Shown piece after piece: positions 1-7,958 of a stretch of DNA of 24,743 nt; position 1 is the first letter of the stretch, and every line of letters begins with the position of its first letter. The DNA is from a virus, in the IMG/VR virus record IMGVR_UViG_3300044616_001687, positions 1 to 24,743 of that record. The stretch is one strand, 5' to 3'. A program made the translations under genes and the position numbers. Below the pieces are notes generated by a model. It had not been told where the DNA came from. It did no database searches and saw only the letters and a program-made list of their open reading frames with translations.

Positions 1-1
1 T

Positions 2-1528
2 AATAAAGAATCCGAACGAGTAATTAAAAATAATAATTTAGCGATATTAACTACCTATTTTAATCCATGTAACTATGTAAATTTAAAATATAATTATTTA
101 CGATTTTCGCGGCAAATCAAAAAATTTGGAGATTTATTTCCAGTAGAATTGTCTTTTGATGGAAACTTCTTTATAGAAGATGAGAATGCAATAAGAGTAA
201 ATGGCGATTCATCTAACATGCTTTGGCAAAAAGAAGTTTTATTAAATATGGCGTTAGAAAAGCTACCTAAACATTATACAGATGTTGCATGGATAGACGC
301 AGATATAATTTTTAAAAATGATTCCTGGGTAGATCAGCTAAAAGAGGAATTATCTAAATACAAAGTAGTACATTTGTTCAAAACCGCATATATCATGAAC
401 AATGAAGATAAAGAAATGGATATTTCTACATCGACAGTTAACCAAAGAAAAGGTGGGCATCCTGGATTTGCGTGGGCGGCTAGAAGAGAAATTATTGATC
501 AAATTAAATTTTTAGATAATCAATACCTTGGTGGTGGCGATGGAATAATGTGTCGTTCTTTTATAGGCGCTACGAACAGTAAAAGCTTATTCTCAAGTAA
601 GGGGTTTAATTTTAATAAAGAAACCGAGATTTGGATGCGCAATTGTTCTAAAATTGTAGATAGATCTTTTAGTTATTTAAACACAGAAATAACGCACCTC
701 TACCACGGTTCTATAAAAAATAGAAATTATAATGAAAGGTATGAGTCATTAAAAAATAAAAGTGACAAAATTTTTAAAGAAAATAAGCTCTGGAAAGCAG
801 ATGTAGAAACAATTAATATTATTAAAAATCACTTCTTAAATAGAAAAGAAGACGATAATATAATAACAGTTAATAATTATTTTGATCATGTTTATGTATT
901 AAACCTAAATGATAGAATTGACAGGTTAATAAAAGTTACTAATAAATTAAATTCTTTAGGGATAAATTTTACAAGATTTGAAGCTATAAATGGTACAAAA
1001 TTCGAAGGAAAAAAGTACGTTAAGAAAATTTTTCAATCCGACAAAGATAATTACGCAATGGGTTGTTGTTTAAGCCATAAAAACATTGTTAAAGACGCTA
1101 AACAAAAAGGCTATAAAAATATTCTAATTTTAGAAGACGACGTAATGTTTTGTAAAAATTTTAATATTTGGTTTCAAAATTTAAGATTAATTAAAGACTG
1201 GAAATTGTTATACCTAGGAACCAGTCAATACAAGTGGCATAATATTATATGTAAAAATGATCAGTACTTTTATAGAGCTAATTATAGTTATGGAACTTTT
1301 GCGTATGGTATTAATAACTCAGTTTATGATGATATATTGTCATTTAATATAGAAGAAATGCCTATAGATTGGCACTTACAAAAAATTCAAAAAAAATATT
1401 CAAAAGAATGTTATGTTTCTTACCCTAATTTATGTATTGCCGATGTAAGTGATTCAAATATTAGAGGGTCAAGAAATCAAATAGAACATAATTCAAAAAT
1501 GAAATGGAATATATTTCAGTACGAATAA
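2..1528 (+). CDS. Two-domain glycosyltransferase (GT-A-like + GT25), 5' partial
   Basis: The frame is open from base 2 with no ATG or GTG before base 149, and the upstream residues read like the start of a glycosyltransferase domain (ILTTYFNP near base 56). The gene therefore begins outside the window; the TTG at 149 is not its start. About 508 codons are visible. The first half contains a DxD-type metal/nucleotide-sugar motif (AWIDADIIF, bases about 287-313) and an acceptor-side GGHPGFAWAARRE stretch. The second half, from about base 880, matches glycosyltransferase family 25 (LPS-type): YVLNLNDRIDR near its start, GCCLSHKNIV, then ILILEDDVMF and a late YPNLCIADVSDSNIRG. Fused GT modules are common in large viruses. 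The gene ends 15 nt before the next glycosyltransferase, suggesting co-transcription. Donor and acceptor sugars are unknown. Confidence 0.85.
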   Translation, partial: NKESERVIKNNNLAILTTYFNPCNYVNLKYNYLRFSRQIKKFGDLFPVELSFDGNFFIEDENAIRVNGDSSNMLWQKEVLLNMALEKLPKHYTDVAWIDADIIFKNDSWVDQLKEELSKYKVVHLFKTAYIMNNEDKEMDISTSTVNQRKGGHPGFAWAARREIIDQIKFLDNQYLGGGDGIMCRSFIGATNSKSLFSSKGFNFNKETEIWMRNCSKIVDRSFSYLNTEITHLYHGSIKNRNYNERYESLKNKSDKIFKENKLWKADVETINIIKNHFLNRKEDDNIITVNNYFDHVYVLNLNDRIDRLIKVTNKLNSLGINFTRFEAINGTKFEGKKYVKKIFQSDKDNYAMGCCLSHKNIVKDAKQKGYKNILILEDDVMFCKNFNIWFQNLRLIKDWKLLYLGTSQYKWHNIICKNDQYFYRANYSYGTFAYGINNSVYDDILSFNIEEMPIDWHLQKIQKKYSKECYVSYPNLCIADVSDSNIRGSRNQIEHNSKMKWNIFQYE

Positions 1529-1543
1529 ATCATAATTAATAAT

Positions 1544-2572
1544 ATGAGCACTAAACTTAAACGCTTAAATATTAATTCGGCTTTAGAAAAATTCAAACAA
1601 AACAAATATTATTATATATTACCAGGTATATCAACGAGGCATCTATTTTCTAATGAAAAGGTAAATATATTTTTACAAGAAGGAATCTCGCATAGCGTTA
1701 GATTCTGGGGCGAATTCGAACTTAACGAATCAACTTTATTTATTACAACGTTACCTTGGGATCATCCTCATGAAACTTTTAGTAGTTTCGCAAAAATTAT
1801 TTCTGAAACTCAACCAATTGGGGAAAAGGCTTTAAATTGCTTTTTAATTTGCTGTAATTCTCATCGAGAATTTATAAATGCTAGAAAAGCTGGATTTAAG
1901 AGAGCTATTCTTTGCAATCAAAATGTTTTTATAGACGATGAAATTTTTAAAATTGATGAGAATGAAAAAAAAATTTATTCTCTTGTTTTAAATACAAGAC
2001 CAGAAAAATGGAAAAGACCTTATTTTGCTGAAAATATTAAAGATCTAGCGATTATTAAAGGACATAATTTTCACCCGAATTTATATTTTGACTTAAATGG
2101 TCTTTCTCCATCTTTTATTAATGAAAATAGACTTTCTTGCCAGGAAGTTTGTTCTGTTTTAAATAAATCTCATGTAGGTGGCATTTTTTCAGAAATAGAG
2201 GGCGCATGTTATTCCTCTTCTGAATTTATTTTGAGTGGTCTTCCTGTCATTTCTACTCCCTGCATGGGCGGCAGGGAGATTTATTATAACAGCGATAACC
2301 ATTTAATTGTTAATAATCCAAGTGAAGTTCAAGATGCTTTAAATGAATTAATGGAAAGATTTAAAAAACATCCAGAGCTACGGAATACAATACGAAAACA
2401 ACATATCAGCTTATCCAGCCAAATGCTCAAAACTCTTTTTGCAGAAGTAAATAAATTTATGGTAGAGTGTGATTGCCAAATTTCATTCGGGGAAATTTAT
2501 AAAAAATCTTACAAGCACAAGATGATTGTGTATAATCATCCTTCTTTAAAGAAGCTCTGTAATTTACAATAA
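1544..2572 (+). CDS. GT-B fold glycosyltransferase (GT4-like)
   Basis: 342 residues. The C-terminal half carries the nucleotide-sugar binding signature of GT-B enzymes: an SEIEGACYSSSEFILSGLP stretch followed by VISTPCMGGREI, near residues 217-247, with the glutamate and glycine-rich loop where GT4 family members have them. The N-terminal half is the divergent acceptor domain, as is normal. There is no Shine-Dalgarno site; the ATG follows an A/T-rich run. It is likely co-transcribed with the upstream GT. Its last 9 nt overlap the 3' end of a minus-strand gene, so there is no room for a conventional terminator between the convergent units. The substrate cannot be read from the sequence. Confidence 0.75.
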   Translation: MSTKLKRLNINSALEKFKQNKYYYILPGISTRHLFSNEKVNIFLQEGISHSVRFWGEFELNESTLFITTLPWDHPHETFSSFAKIISETQPIGEKALNCFLICCNSHREFINARKAGFKRAILCNQNVFIDDEIFKIDENEKKIYSLVLNTRPEKWKRPYFAENIKDLAIIKGHNFHPNLYFDLNGLSPSFINENRLSCQEVCSVLNKSHVGGIFSEIEGACYSSSEFILSGLPVISTPCMGGREIYYNSDNHLIVNNPSEVQDALNELMERFKKHPELRNTIRKQHISLSSQMLKTLFAEVNKFMVECDCQISFGEIYKKSYKHKMIVYNHPSLKKLCNLQ

Positions 2573-3163
2573 ATATTTTAATATCAAATTTCTAATTTTA
2601 TCTAGAAAGATAGATCCACTATACAATAAAAAAGCAATTTTTCTCCAACACCAGCGCCACCCTAGAAAGGATGCGTATTTTTTAAATAAAACCCATGGAT
2701 GTTTTTGTTTTTTTGCGAAATTTTCAAAAAATTCTTTATTTTTTTTCTTTCTTTCTTTGTCTATTTTATATTCTAATAAAATTATATTTTCCAGTTTACC
2801 ATGAGTGAAAGTGGCTTTAAAATCTACCCAAAAATCTGTTTCTTCATCAATAGAATCATATGTATAAAAAATTATAATCCCATGGTGGTTTGTATTTCTA
2901 TATGAAGTAATGGTTTCTTTTGTTTCTTTCCATATATTCCATGGGCTAAGTTTATTTACGCGTTTTTCTTCCTCTGTATATGGAATATACTCTCTCTCCT
3001 TAACTACTTCTACAAGTTCTCGGTATTCGTTAATTATATATTCGCTAAGGCAATTATCGAGGTCTTTAGTTTGGAAGGCGTAATTTTTCCAATCTTTTAG
3101 ATTTAAGATTTCATCCGGTAATGGTAAATCTTGTTTTACAAAAATTTCATCATACATTCCCAT
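2564..3163 (-). CDS. Conserved phage protein of unknown function (MGMYDEI type)
   Basis: 199 residues starting MGMYDEIFVKQDLPLPDEI, a beginning I associate with a group of uncharacterised small phage proteins. The middle part alternates polar and hydrophobic residues as a beta-rich fold would. The C-terminus (about residues 160-199) is basic, tryptophan-rich and hydrophobic and may associate with membrane. It is the last gene of a four-gene minus-strand block and overlaps the convergent glycosyltransferase by 9 nt. A weak own promoter is possible: on the minus strand TTGAAT (3197-3192) and TAATAA (3173-3168) are 18 bp apart, which would put the transcript start at the ATG. No function assigned. 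Confidence 0.75.
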   Translation of the reverse strand: MGMYDEIFVKQDLPLPDEILNLKDWKNYAFQTKDLDNCLSEYIINEYRELVEVVKEREYIPYTEEEKRVNKLSPWNIWKETKETITSYRNTNHHGIIIFYTYDSIDEETDFWVDFKATFTHGKLENIILLEYKIDKERKKKNKEFFENFAKKQKHPWVLFKKYASFLGWRWCWRKIAFLLYSGSIFLDKIRNLILKYLL

Positions 3164-3199
3164 ATTTTTATTATGTAAAAATTTTAAATAAATTCAAAT

Positions 3200-3556
3200 T
3201 TATTCATCTTTAATATCCAATAGTTCCCTTAAAAACCACATAGAATTAGTCAAATAATCACAACTACCCCAGTCCCTAAATTGCATACTATCATCGAAGT
3301 CTTTTTGTTGCTTGTTAATCCGTTTTTTAAGTTCTGCTTTAATATCTACTGATAGTTTTGATTTGATTAAATCTACTAGAGGTTTCACGTCTTCATCGTC
3401 AAGATGCAATTCTAAAGAAGCTCCGTCTCTATCGGATCCGTAATTAAATTGTAAAAGCAAGGTCACTGGAGCTGGACACTCTCCAAAACTTTTTCCTGAA
3501 AAGTCAGAGTAATAAACCGCCTCTTCTCTTTCCGCTGGTTTTATAATTTTTTTCAT
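3200..3556 (-). CDS. Hypothetical acidic phage protein
   Basis: 118 residues. The N-terminal part (EEAVYYSDFSGKSFG, then PVTLLLQFNYGSDRDGASLELHLDD) looks like a small beta-rich domain; the C-terminal half is helical and charged (KSKLSVDIKAELKKRINK). No catalytic motif is visible. The start follows the stop of the upstream minus-strand gene by 4 nt, so the two are almost certainly one transcript. I have an impression of related proteins in phages and plasmids but cannot name the family. Unknown function. Confidence 0.7.
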   Translation of the reverse strand: MKKIIKPAEREEAVYYSDFSGKSFGECPAPVTLLLQFNYGSDRDGASLELHLDDEDVKPLVDLIKSKLSVDIKAELKKRINKQQKDFDDSMQFRDWGSCDYLTNSMWFLRELLDIKDE

Positions 3557-3560
3557 AATA

Positions 3561-4172
3561 TTAATCTATAAGATATGGTTCATTAACAATGACAACCCAT
3601 TTATCGTTTATTTTTTTAATTTCTGTGGAACTACCTTTCGGTAATTCTTTCTTCTCGAATGTTTTTTCCACTATTTTCCACATTGCGGCGTAATCTTTCA
3701 TTTCAAATAAAAATTCGAGTTTGGCGTATTGTCTCTTAGGGATAGGAAAAATCTTTTTAGGCTCAAATCCAACAATTTTTGGCGGAGGAAGCTTTGACAT
3801 TGCCTTCATCGGGCCATCTCCGCTCACATCGCAAATTCTACGATAACCATTATTTCGTTTATAATGAAGATATTGATCTATTGTTTTCTTTAACGCGAAT
3901 GCTTCTTTTGCATCTCCGGACTCTTTAGAATGAATACCGTAGTACATATTTTTATATTCTAAAACTTCTTCATTTCTAAAAATAAATGATCTAGCAATAC
4001 CTTCTAAAGTCATCATTTCATGATAATCAAGATTTTTATCTATAAATGCTGAGTCAAATGCGTATTTGATTTGACCGCATCTTAAACGAGAATATACTTC
4101 TAAAGCATTTATTAGAGTGGGCAGGTAGCGTTCATCTAATTCTAATTGAATAATTTCATTCTTTGTATTCAT
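3561..4172 (-). CDS. Conserved phage hypothetical protein (LELDERYLPTLINALEVYSR type)
   Basis: 203 residues. The N-terminus (QLELDERYLPTLINALEVYSRLRCGQIKYAFDS) reads as an amphipathic helical domain that recurs in uncharacterised phage proteins. A middle segment is followed by a C-terminal alpha/beta stretch ending WVVIVNEPYLID. No cysteine cluster, nucleotide-binding loop or catalytic signature is seen. It lies second in the minus-strand block, after a 76-nt AT-rich gap (4173-4248) in which I see no clear promoter. Unknown function. Confidence 0.7.
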   Translation of the reverse strand: MNTKNEIIQLELDERYLPTLINALEVYSRLRCGQIKYAFDSAFIDKNLDYHEMMTLEGIARSFIFRNEEVLEYKNMYYGIHSKESGDAKEAFALKKTIDQYLHYKRNNGYRRICDVSGDGPMKAMSKLPPPKIVGFEPKKIFPIPKRQYAKLEFLFEMKDYAAMWKIVEKTFEKKELPKGSSTEIKKINDKWVVIVNEPYLID

Positions 4173-4248
4173 ATTTTATATTAAATATCGTGTTTAAGTA
4201 TATAATTTAATCTAATATGACCCGAAATACAAGATATTTTTTTAAATT

Positions 4249-4533
4249 TTAGAAAGGAGTTCCAATCGTTTCTATTCCTAAAATTATTTCAATTTTATCT
4301 AAAACATCAATTGTAGTGCCACCAATTTGCCAATTATAAATTTCTTTTGGGACTTTTTTTGTTTTCCAGTCGTATATAGTTGCGACACTACCATCTTCAA
4401 GCTTGATATTCCATTTACATTTTACTTTTTTGTCTCCACTTGGAGTTAAATCTGGTTGTCCAAATTTCTGACATAAAAAATCATATGTAGTTCTTACATA
4501 CCCTTTTAAACAAATTGAAGCATTTTTATCCAT
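4249..4533 (-). CDS. Small phage hypothetical protein
   Basis: 94 residues, first gene of the minus-strand block. The sequence has a compact alpha/beta look with a central CKWNIKLEDGSVATIYDWKT segment and a YNWQIGG turn. Small proteins with a GDKKVxCxW..LEDGxVATIYDWKT pattern are, as far as I recall, widespread and uncharacterised in phages. The start is the only plausible ATG. The region upstream is shared with the divergent plus-strand operon. Unknown function. Confidence 0.7.
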   Translation of the reverse strand: MDKNASICLKGYVRTTYDFLCQKFGQPDLTPSGDKKVKCKWNIKLEDGSVATIYDWKTKKVPKEIYNWQIGGTTIDVLDKIEIILGIETIGTPF

Positions 4534-4625
4534 AAATTTTCGTTTTATACTATATCAAAAGGCACAGAGGCTATATCGAATCACTTGCTTTTTGAAATTT
4601 ATAATTATTATATATAAAAATTATA

Positions 4626-4654
4626 TTGATTTTTTTAAAAAATCAACATATATT
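4626..4654 (+). promoter_or_regulatory. Promoter of the long plus-strand run, with palindromic -35/spacer
   Basis: TTGATT (4626-4631) and TATATT (4649-4654) are separated by exactly 17 bp. The expected transcript start (about 4661) lies only a few bases before the ATG at 4664, so the mRNA would be nearly leaderless. The -35 element and spacer form a perfect inverted repeat: 10-bp arms at 4626-4635 and 4637-4646 around a single centre base, which could be a repressor site. Read by eye; it agrees with six other promoters of this type in the window. Confidence 0.55.
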
Positions 4655-4663
4655 TTTTTATAC

Positions 4664-5260
4664 ATGAAACCAGAACTTGAAAAAATACTAGTTGAAAAAT
4701 ACCCTAAACTGTTAAGAGAACATGGCGGAGACCCAAAACTTACCTGCATGGCTTGGGGTATAGAGTGTGGAGATGGTTGGTATAAGATTTTAGATCACCT
4801 ATTAAGTTACTTAAATAGTTTATCAGAAACTAAATTAATAATAAATTATACAAAAGAATATAGAGAAAAATATAAAGACGATAAAGATTATTACACGAGG
4901 TATTATTCTATTCGTATAGATGCACCTCAAATTGTCATTAGTCAAGTCAAAGAGAAATATGGAACACTTACTGTATACTATAATACAGATTCAGTAAATC
5001 AAACAGAATTACCCGAGGATACACAAAAGATTATCGATCAAGAAGATTACAATAAAAAATTTAGAAAATTTTATGACAAAATAGATTTTGCAATAAACTA
5101 TGCAGAATATCAGTCTTCAATTACTTGCGAACAAACTGGTAAAGATGGAAGGCTATATACTAAAGGCTGGCATAGAACTATGTGCGATGAAGTAGCTATT
5201 AAAAATGGTTATGACCCAAAAGAGGCCTCGATAAGTGGCATAAGATGGGAAGAGTACTAA
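4664..5260 (+). CDS. Conserved phage hypothetical protein
   Basis: 198 residues from the ATG at 4664. An ATG at 4592 is in frame, but its extra 24 residues lie across the promoter and look like translated AT-rich DNA, so I reject it. The N-terminus (LVEKYPKLLREHGGDPKLTCMAWGIECGDGWYKILDHLL) resembles a group of phage proteins of unknown function. The middle contains IVISQVKEKYGTLTVYY. The C-terminal part has two cysteines (SITCEQTGKDGRLY...TMCDE) that might bind a metal or stack. It is the first gene of the long plus-strand run and overlaps the next gene by 16 nt. Confidence 0.75.
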   Translation: MKPELEKILVEKYPKLLREHGGDPKLTCMAWGIECGDGWYKILDHLLSYLNSLSETKLIINYTKEYREKYKDDKDYYTRYYSIRIDAPQIVISQVKEKYGTLTVYYNTDSVNQTELPEDTQKIIDQEDYNKKFRKFYDKIDFAINYAEYQSSITCEQTGKDGRLYTKGWHRTMCDEVAIKNGYDPKEASISGIRWEEY

Positions 5261-5673
5261 CTGAAGATGATTTGGAGCTTCTAGAGGAATGTGCTTTTTA
5301 TGAAAGCGGTTTGTCTTCTCATGGCTGTTTAGAAAACTTAGACCCGTATGCAATGAAAGCTATAAAAAAATACGGTAGATATTTATTATCACAAATTACA
5401 AATATGAAAAAAACTAAATATAAATTTATAGAAACAACTGGATGTACGGCGTTTGATTTTTCGGTAAATGATAAGTCGGTATCAGAATTATCTAACGATG
5501 AGATTGATAAAATTCTAGATTATCTTTTTGTTAAAGTTAAAGAAGGTATAAGTGAGCAGACAATTCTTTTCGAAGATGTAGTAAAATTATTCCAACCAGA
5601 TGATTGGGAGCATGATCCAGAGCCATGTGGTCAATGCGGAGATACAGTTAGCACAACAACCTGGAATATATGA
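5245..5673 (+). CDS. Phage hypothetical protein with C-terminal CxxC
   Basis: 142 residues. It starts inside the end of the previous gene and ends with an ATGA overlap with the next, which supports translational coupling. The central part is acidic and probably helical (SELSNDEIDKILDYLFVKVKEGIS). The C-terminus carries EPCGQCGDTVSTTTWNI, a single CxxC followed by a T/W-rich tail, a tail I recall from other uncharacterised phage proteins. One CxxC alone is not enough to claim zinc binding. Unknown function. Confidence 0.65.
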   Translation: MGRVLTEDDLELLEECAFYESGLSSHGCLENLDPYAMKAIKKYGRYLLSQITNMKKTKYKFIETTGCTAFDFSVNDKSVSELSNDEIDKILDYLFVKVKEGISEQTILFEDVVKLFQPDDWEHDPEPCGQCGDTVSTTTWNI

Positions 5674-5942
5674 GTAAAGAACTAGTATACCAAGCATCCG
5701 GATTATTAATGACTTTTTGTTATTTGATTTGCACAATACCACAAATAATTAAAACACTCCAAACCAAATCAGCTAAAGATATATCTGCTGGTTCTTTGGG
5801 GCTAGTTGTTTTGGGTCATATATTTTCTATAGTATACGCAACATTTGGAAGTAATAATATTTGGGTTTTTGTTTGCGCATTGGGCGGTTTATTTTCATCT
5901 ATTATTATGTTAATTCTTTGGGGTAAATATGGAAAACAATAA
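5670..5942 (+). CDS. SemiSWEET-like PQ-loop membrane protein
   Basis: 90 residues, the usual length of a bacterial SemiSWEET protomer. Three membrane segments can be seen (about residues 5-23, 40-58 and 63-84). The first ends in CTIPQIIKTLQTKSAKDIS, the PQ-loop signature (P24-Q25), with the conserved following stretch. SemiSWEETs form dimers that move small sugars across the cytoplasmic membrane; other PQ-loop proteins carry amino acids, so the cargo is not certain. It overlaps its upstream neighbour by 4 nt and its downstream phosphoesterase by 14 nt, so it is tightly coupled to both. A sugar transporter would fit the glycan genes elsewhere in the window, but that link is inference. Confidence 0.8.
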   Translation: MSKELVYQASGLLMTFCYLICTIPQIIKTLQTKSAKDISAGSLGLVVLGHIFSIVYATFGSNNIWVFVCALGGLFSSIIMLILWGKYGKQ

Positions 5943-6606
5943 TATGATTTTAGCACTATCCGATATTCATTTAGGTAGTCCAATATGCCAAGCCGATTTA
6001 ACCTTGGAAATTCTGGAAAAGGAGAATTACGATACATTAGTAATTTGTGGCGATTTATTGGATAGTTATAATATCCATAGACTTTGTAAAAAACAATGGA
6101 AAATTTTGTCCTTGTTGAGAAAAATTTCAAAAAACAAAAAATGTATTTTTATTAAAGGAAATCACGATAAAGATCTAGAAACTATTTCGGCTCTTCTTGG
6201 GTTTGAATTTGTTGACGAGTACAATGAGACAATATGTAAAAAAAGAATTCTATTTACTCATGGGGATAAATTTGATTTCTTTATTACCACAAAACCTTTC
6301 TTGACTGAGCTTGCTTCTGGTATATATTATATTCTGCAAAAGATTGACAAGAAGCAAAAAATCACAAGAAAACTTAAAACTAAAATTAAAACATGGCACG
6401 GAGCGGCACATGATCTTACGGTCAGAATTGCTCAATATTGTTACAATAACAAATACGATGCCGTTTGTTTTGGTCATACTCATGTTCCTAAACAATATTA
6501 TGTAGGTGGAATAGAATGTGTCAATTTGGGTTCTCAATGTGATTTACCAATTACCTATGCTTTGATAGATGATAGAGGAAATATAGAATTAAAAAATTAT
6601 GAATGA
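5929..6606 (+). CDS. Calcineurin-like metallophosphoesterase, LpxH-like (UDP-diacylglucosamine diphosphatase type)
   Basis: 225 residues with the full two-metal phosphoesterase set: SDIHLG (D12, H14), GDLLD (G41-D42), KGNHD (N78, H79, D80), THGD (H111) and FGHTHVP (H183, H185). Length and spacing match the LpxH/COG2908 group, which hydrolyses UDP-2,3-diacylglucosamine in lipid A synthesis; assignment to that exact substrate is tentative. A second ATG lies five codons in (5944), just after the upstream stop, and could be the true start. It is followed by an 8-nt overlap with the next gene. A phage copy may alter host lipid A or act on other nucleotide-diphosphate substrates. Confidence 0.8.
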   Translation: MENNNMILALSDIHLGSPICQADLTLEILEKENYDTLVICGDLLDSYNIHRLCKKQWKILSLLRKISKNKKCIFIKGNHDKDLETISALLGFEFVDEYNETICKKRILFTHGDKFDFFITTKPFLTELASGIYYILQKIDKKQKITRKLKTKIKTWHGAAHDLTVRIAQYCYNNKYDAVCFGHTHVPKQYYVGGIECVNLGSQCDLPITYALIDDRGNIELKNYE

Positions 6607-6865
6607 AACATTTGAAGAATACAAGTACGCAATTCGCCACAAACCTACTCAAAAATGGGTTAATTTCAAAAATGATGATTTGGACTTAACCGCAACCGCT
6701 ATAGAATTAGTAGATTTCAAGGATTGTCTAATTGTAGCAGCTAGAGATTATCTTGAACTGTTTTTAAAGAGAAGTTCATTTAATAATACTCCAAATTATG
6801 GTAATGAAAATTTTTTAGAATTTGAGCTTGTAAAAATAAAAACAACCTATACAATAGAATTATGA
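6599..6865 (+). CDS. Hypothetical protein
   Basis: 88 residues. It has a small alpha/beta look (YAIRHKPTQKWVNFKNDDLDLT at the start, VDFKDCLIVAARDYLELFLK in the middle). No motif recognised. It is held between two overlaps (8 nt upstream, 4 nt downstream ATGA), which supports it as a translated gene of the operon. Confidence 0.6.
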   Translation: MNETFEEYKYAIRHKPTQKWVNFKNDDLDLTATAIELVDFKDCLIVAARDYLELFLKRSSFNNTPNYGNENFLEFELVKIKTTYTIEL

Positions 6866-7128
6866 GCGATTTTACATTACCATATACACCCGAAGGAAAA
6901 CATCCAGAAGACGCAATCTATGAAGTTAAAGAATTTTTCAAAAAACTCCAAGACGTTCAAGAAGATTATTTTCAAAGATTGTCTAAAGGATTAAAATTAA
7001 CTGAAGAGGGAGAAGAATATCTTTTCGATTACATTTATAATACAAATAATGAAGTTGATGAAATTGATGACTTTGCTCATTATCTAGAAACTCTTAATAA
7101 GAATTACGAAAATTTAATTAAATACTAA
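6862..7128 (+). CDS. Hypothetical acidic helical protein
   Basis: 88 residues, strongly acidic, with long predicted helices (AIYEVKEFFKKLQDVQEDYFQRL and a second from EVDEIDDFAHYLETLNKNYENL). It starts in an ATGA overlap with the gene before. No recognised domain. Confidence 0.6.
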   Translation: MSDFTLPYTPEGKHPEDAIYEVKEFFKKLQDVQEDYFQRLSKGLKLTEEGEEYLFDYIYNTNNEVDEIDDFAHYLETLNKNYENLIKY

Positions 7129-7131
7129 TTT

Positions 7132-7320
7132 ATGAAAAATTTTGATCCTTTTGCTATTTTTTGCGTGTTGCTAATTTTTTGTTGCTTATTTTTCTTTGGC
7201 TGTATTTTTATATCTGAACGAGAAGATAAGAATAATAAGGCTCTTATTATTAAAGATGCGATCAAAAAAGGATGGACTCCAGATCAAGTTAAAGCGCTTA
7301 TTCAAGATATTAAGAAATGA
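7132..7320 (+). CDS. Small single-pass membrane protein
   Basis: 62 residues. Residues about 6-27 form one very hydrophobic, cysteine- and phenylalanine-rich membrane segment. A charged linker (SEREDKNNK) and a short soluble helical tail follow (DAIKKGWTPDQVKALIQDIKK). No lipobox in the right position. The small soluble part would lie in the cytoplasm or periplasm depending on orientation; positive charges after the segment favour a cytoplasmic C-terminus. Function unknown. Confidence 0.6.
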   Translation: MKNFDPFAIFCVLLIFCCLFFFGCIFISEREDKNNKALIIKDAIKKGWTPDQVKALIQDIKK

Positions 7321-7338
7321 AACTCTATCTAAAAGAGT

Positions 7339-7740
7339 ATGAATGCTGAAACAATAAAATATTTTAAAAAAGCAGAAAAGATTCAAGAAACACTCAGAAA
7401 GTTTAACTTTCATCATTTTGAATATATGTGGTATACTGATGGAAGATATTCTGGATGTTGGAAGGATTTGTCTGTATCTATGGATGAACCAGAACAGGAC
7501 GCTTATTGTCACTGGCAGTTTACTTTTAGAAGTAGATGGTCAACCGATAGGAAATTGCATCTAGAAGCAGTCATGCCAGTATTTGAAGATTATTTTGTTA
7601 TTGATTTGAGATACTATCCAGAAACCGAACTACATGAAAGGAAAGGTCTTTTTGGACCAACACCTGTTTTGTCTGTTCAAGGAATTTTGGAAGAAGACTT
7701 GACAAACATGCAAAAGTATATAGATTATTTAGCAAAATGA
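7339..7740 (+). CDS. Hypothetical protein
   Basis: 133 residues, rich in aromatic residues and histidine (FHHFEYMWYTDGRYSGCWKDL, CHWQFTFRSRWS). The composition suggests a beta-rich globular domain followed by a C-terminal helix. No family recognised. It ends with an ATGA overlap with the next gene. Confidence 0.65.
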   Translation: MNAETIKYFKKAEKIQETLRKFNFHHFEYMWYTDGRYSGCWKDLSVSMDEPEQDAYCHWQFTFRSRWSTDRKLHLEAVMPVFEDYFVIDLRYYPETELHERKGLFGPTPVLSVQGILEEDLTNMQKYIDYLAK

Positions 7741-7958
7741 GAGCGGATTATAAAAATACAAAATACGGAGACAAGATAGTCTTTAAGAAGGCTGGAACAT
7801 GGCATTACTTTAAAGACAGGGTAGAGAATGCTAAGAAATTAGAAGAAGGAAAAGAATACACGGTAACAGGCATTATAGTAGCGTCTTCTTCAACTGGCGT
7901 TACACTAAAAGAAACCGGCGATCTAGTATACGAACTTTGTTGGTTTGATAAATTATGA
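7737..7958 (+). CDS. Hypothetical small beta-rich protein
   Basis: 73 residues. The pattern of short strands (YGDKIVFKKAG, EEGKEYTVTGIIVASSSTGVTLKE, LVYELCWFDKL) suggests a small SH3- or OB-like barrel, which is inference from hydrophobic periodicity only. ATGA overlaps on both sides tie it to its neighbours. Confidence 0.6.
   Translation: MRADYKNTKYGDKIVFKKAGTWHYFKDRVENAKKLEEGKEYTVTGIIVASSSTGVTLKETGDLVYELCWFDKL

Noticed and set aside
149-151. TTG at 149 as the start of the first glycosyltransferase
   Set aside because: The frame is open to base 2 and the upstream residues fit a glycosyltransferase start, so the gene enters from outside the window.
4592-4663. 24 extra N-terminal residues on the 4664 gene
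   Set aside because: They overlie a good promoter and read as translated AT-rich DNA.
5153-5353. Minus-strand frames under the plus-strand operon (also 5816-6130, 6250-6537, 7186-7512, 8303-8584, 9399-9707, 10895-11086, 15580-15777, 16926-17114, 22438-22752, 22923-23207)
   Set aside because: They run antisense to well-supported genes, have the odd composition of complementary frames and carry no motif.
6311-6505. 64-residue plus-strand frame inside the LpxH-like gene, and the similar frame at 13081-13287
   Set aside because: Both lie wholly within genes with clear motifs and read as frame shadows.
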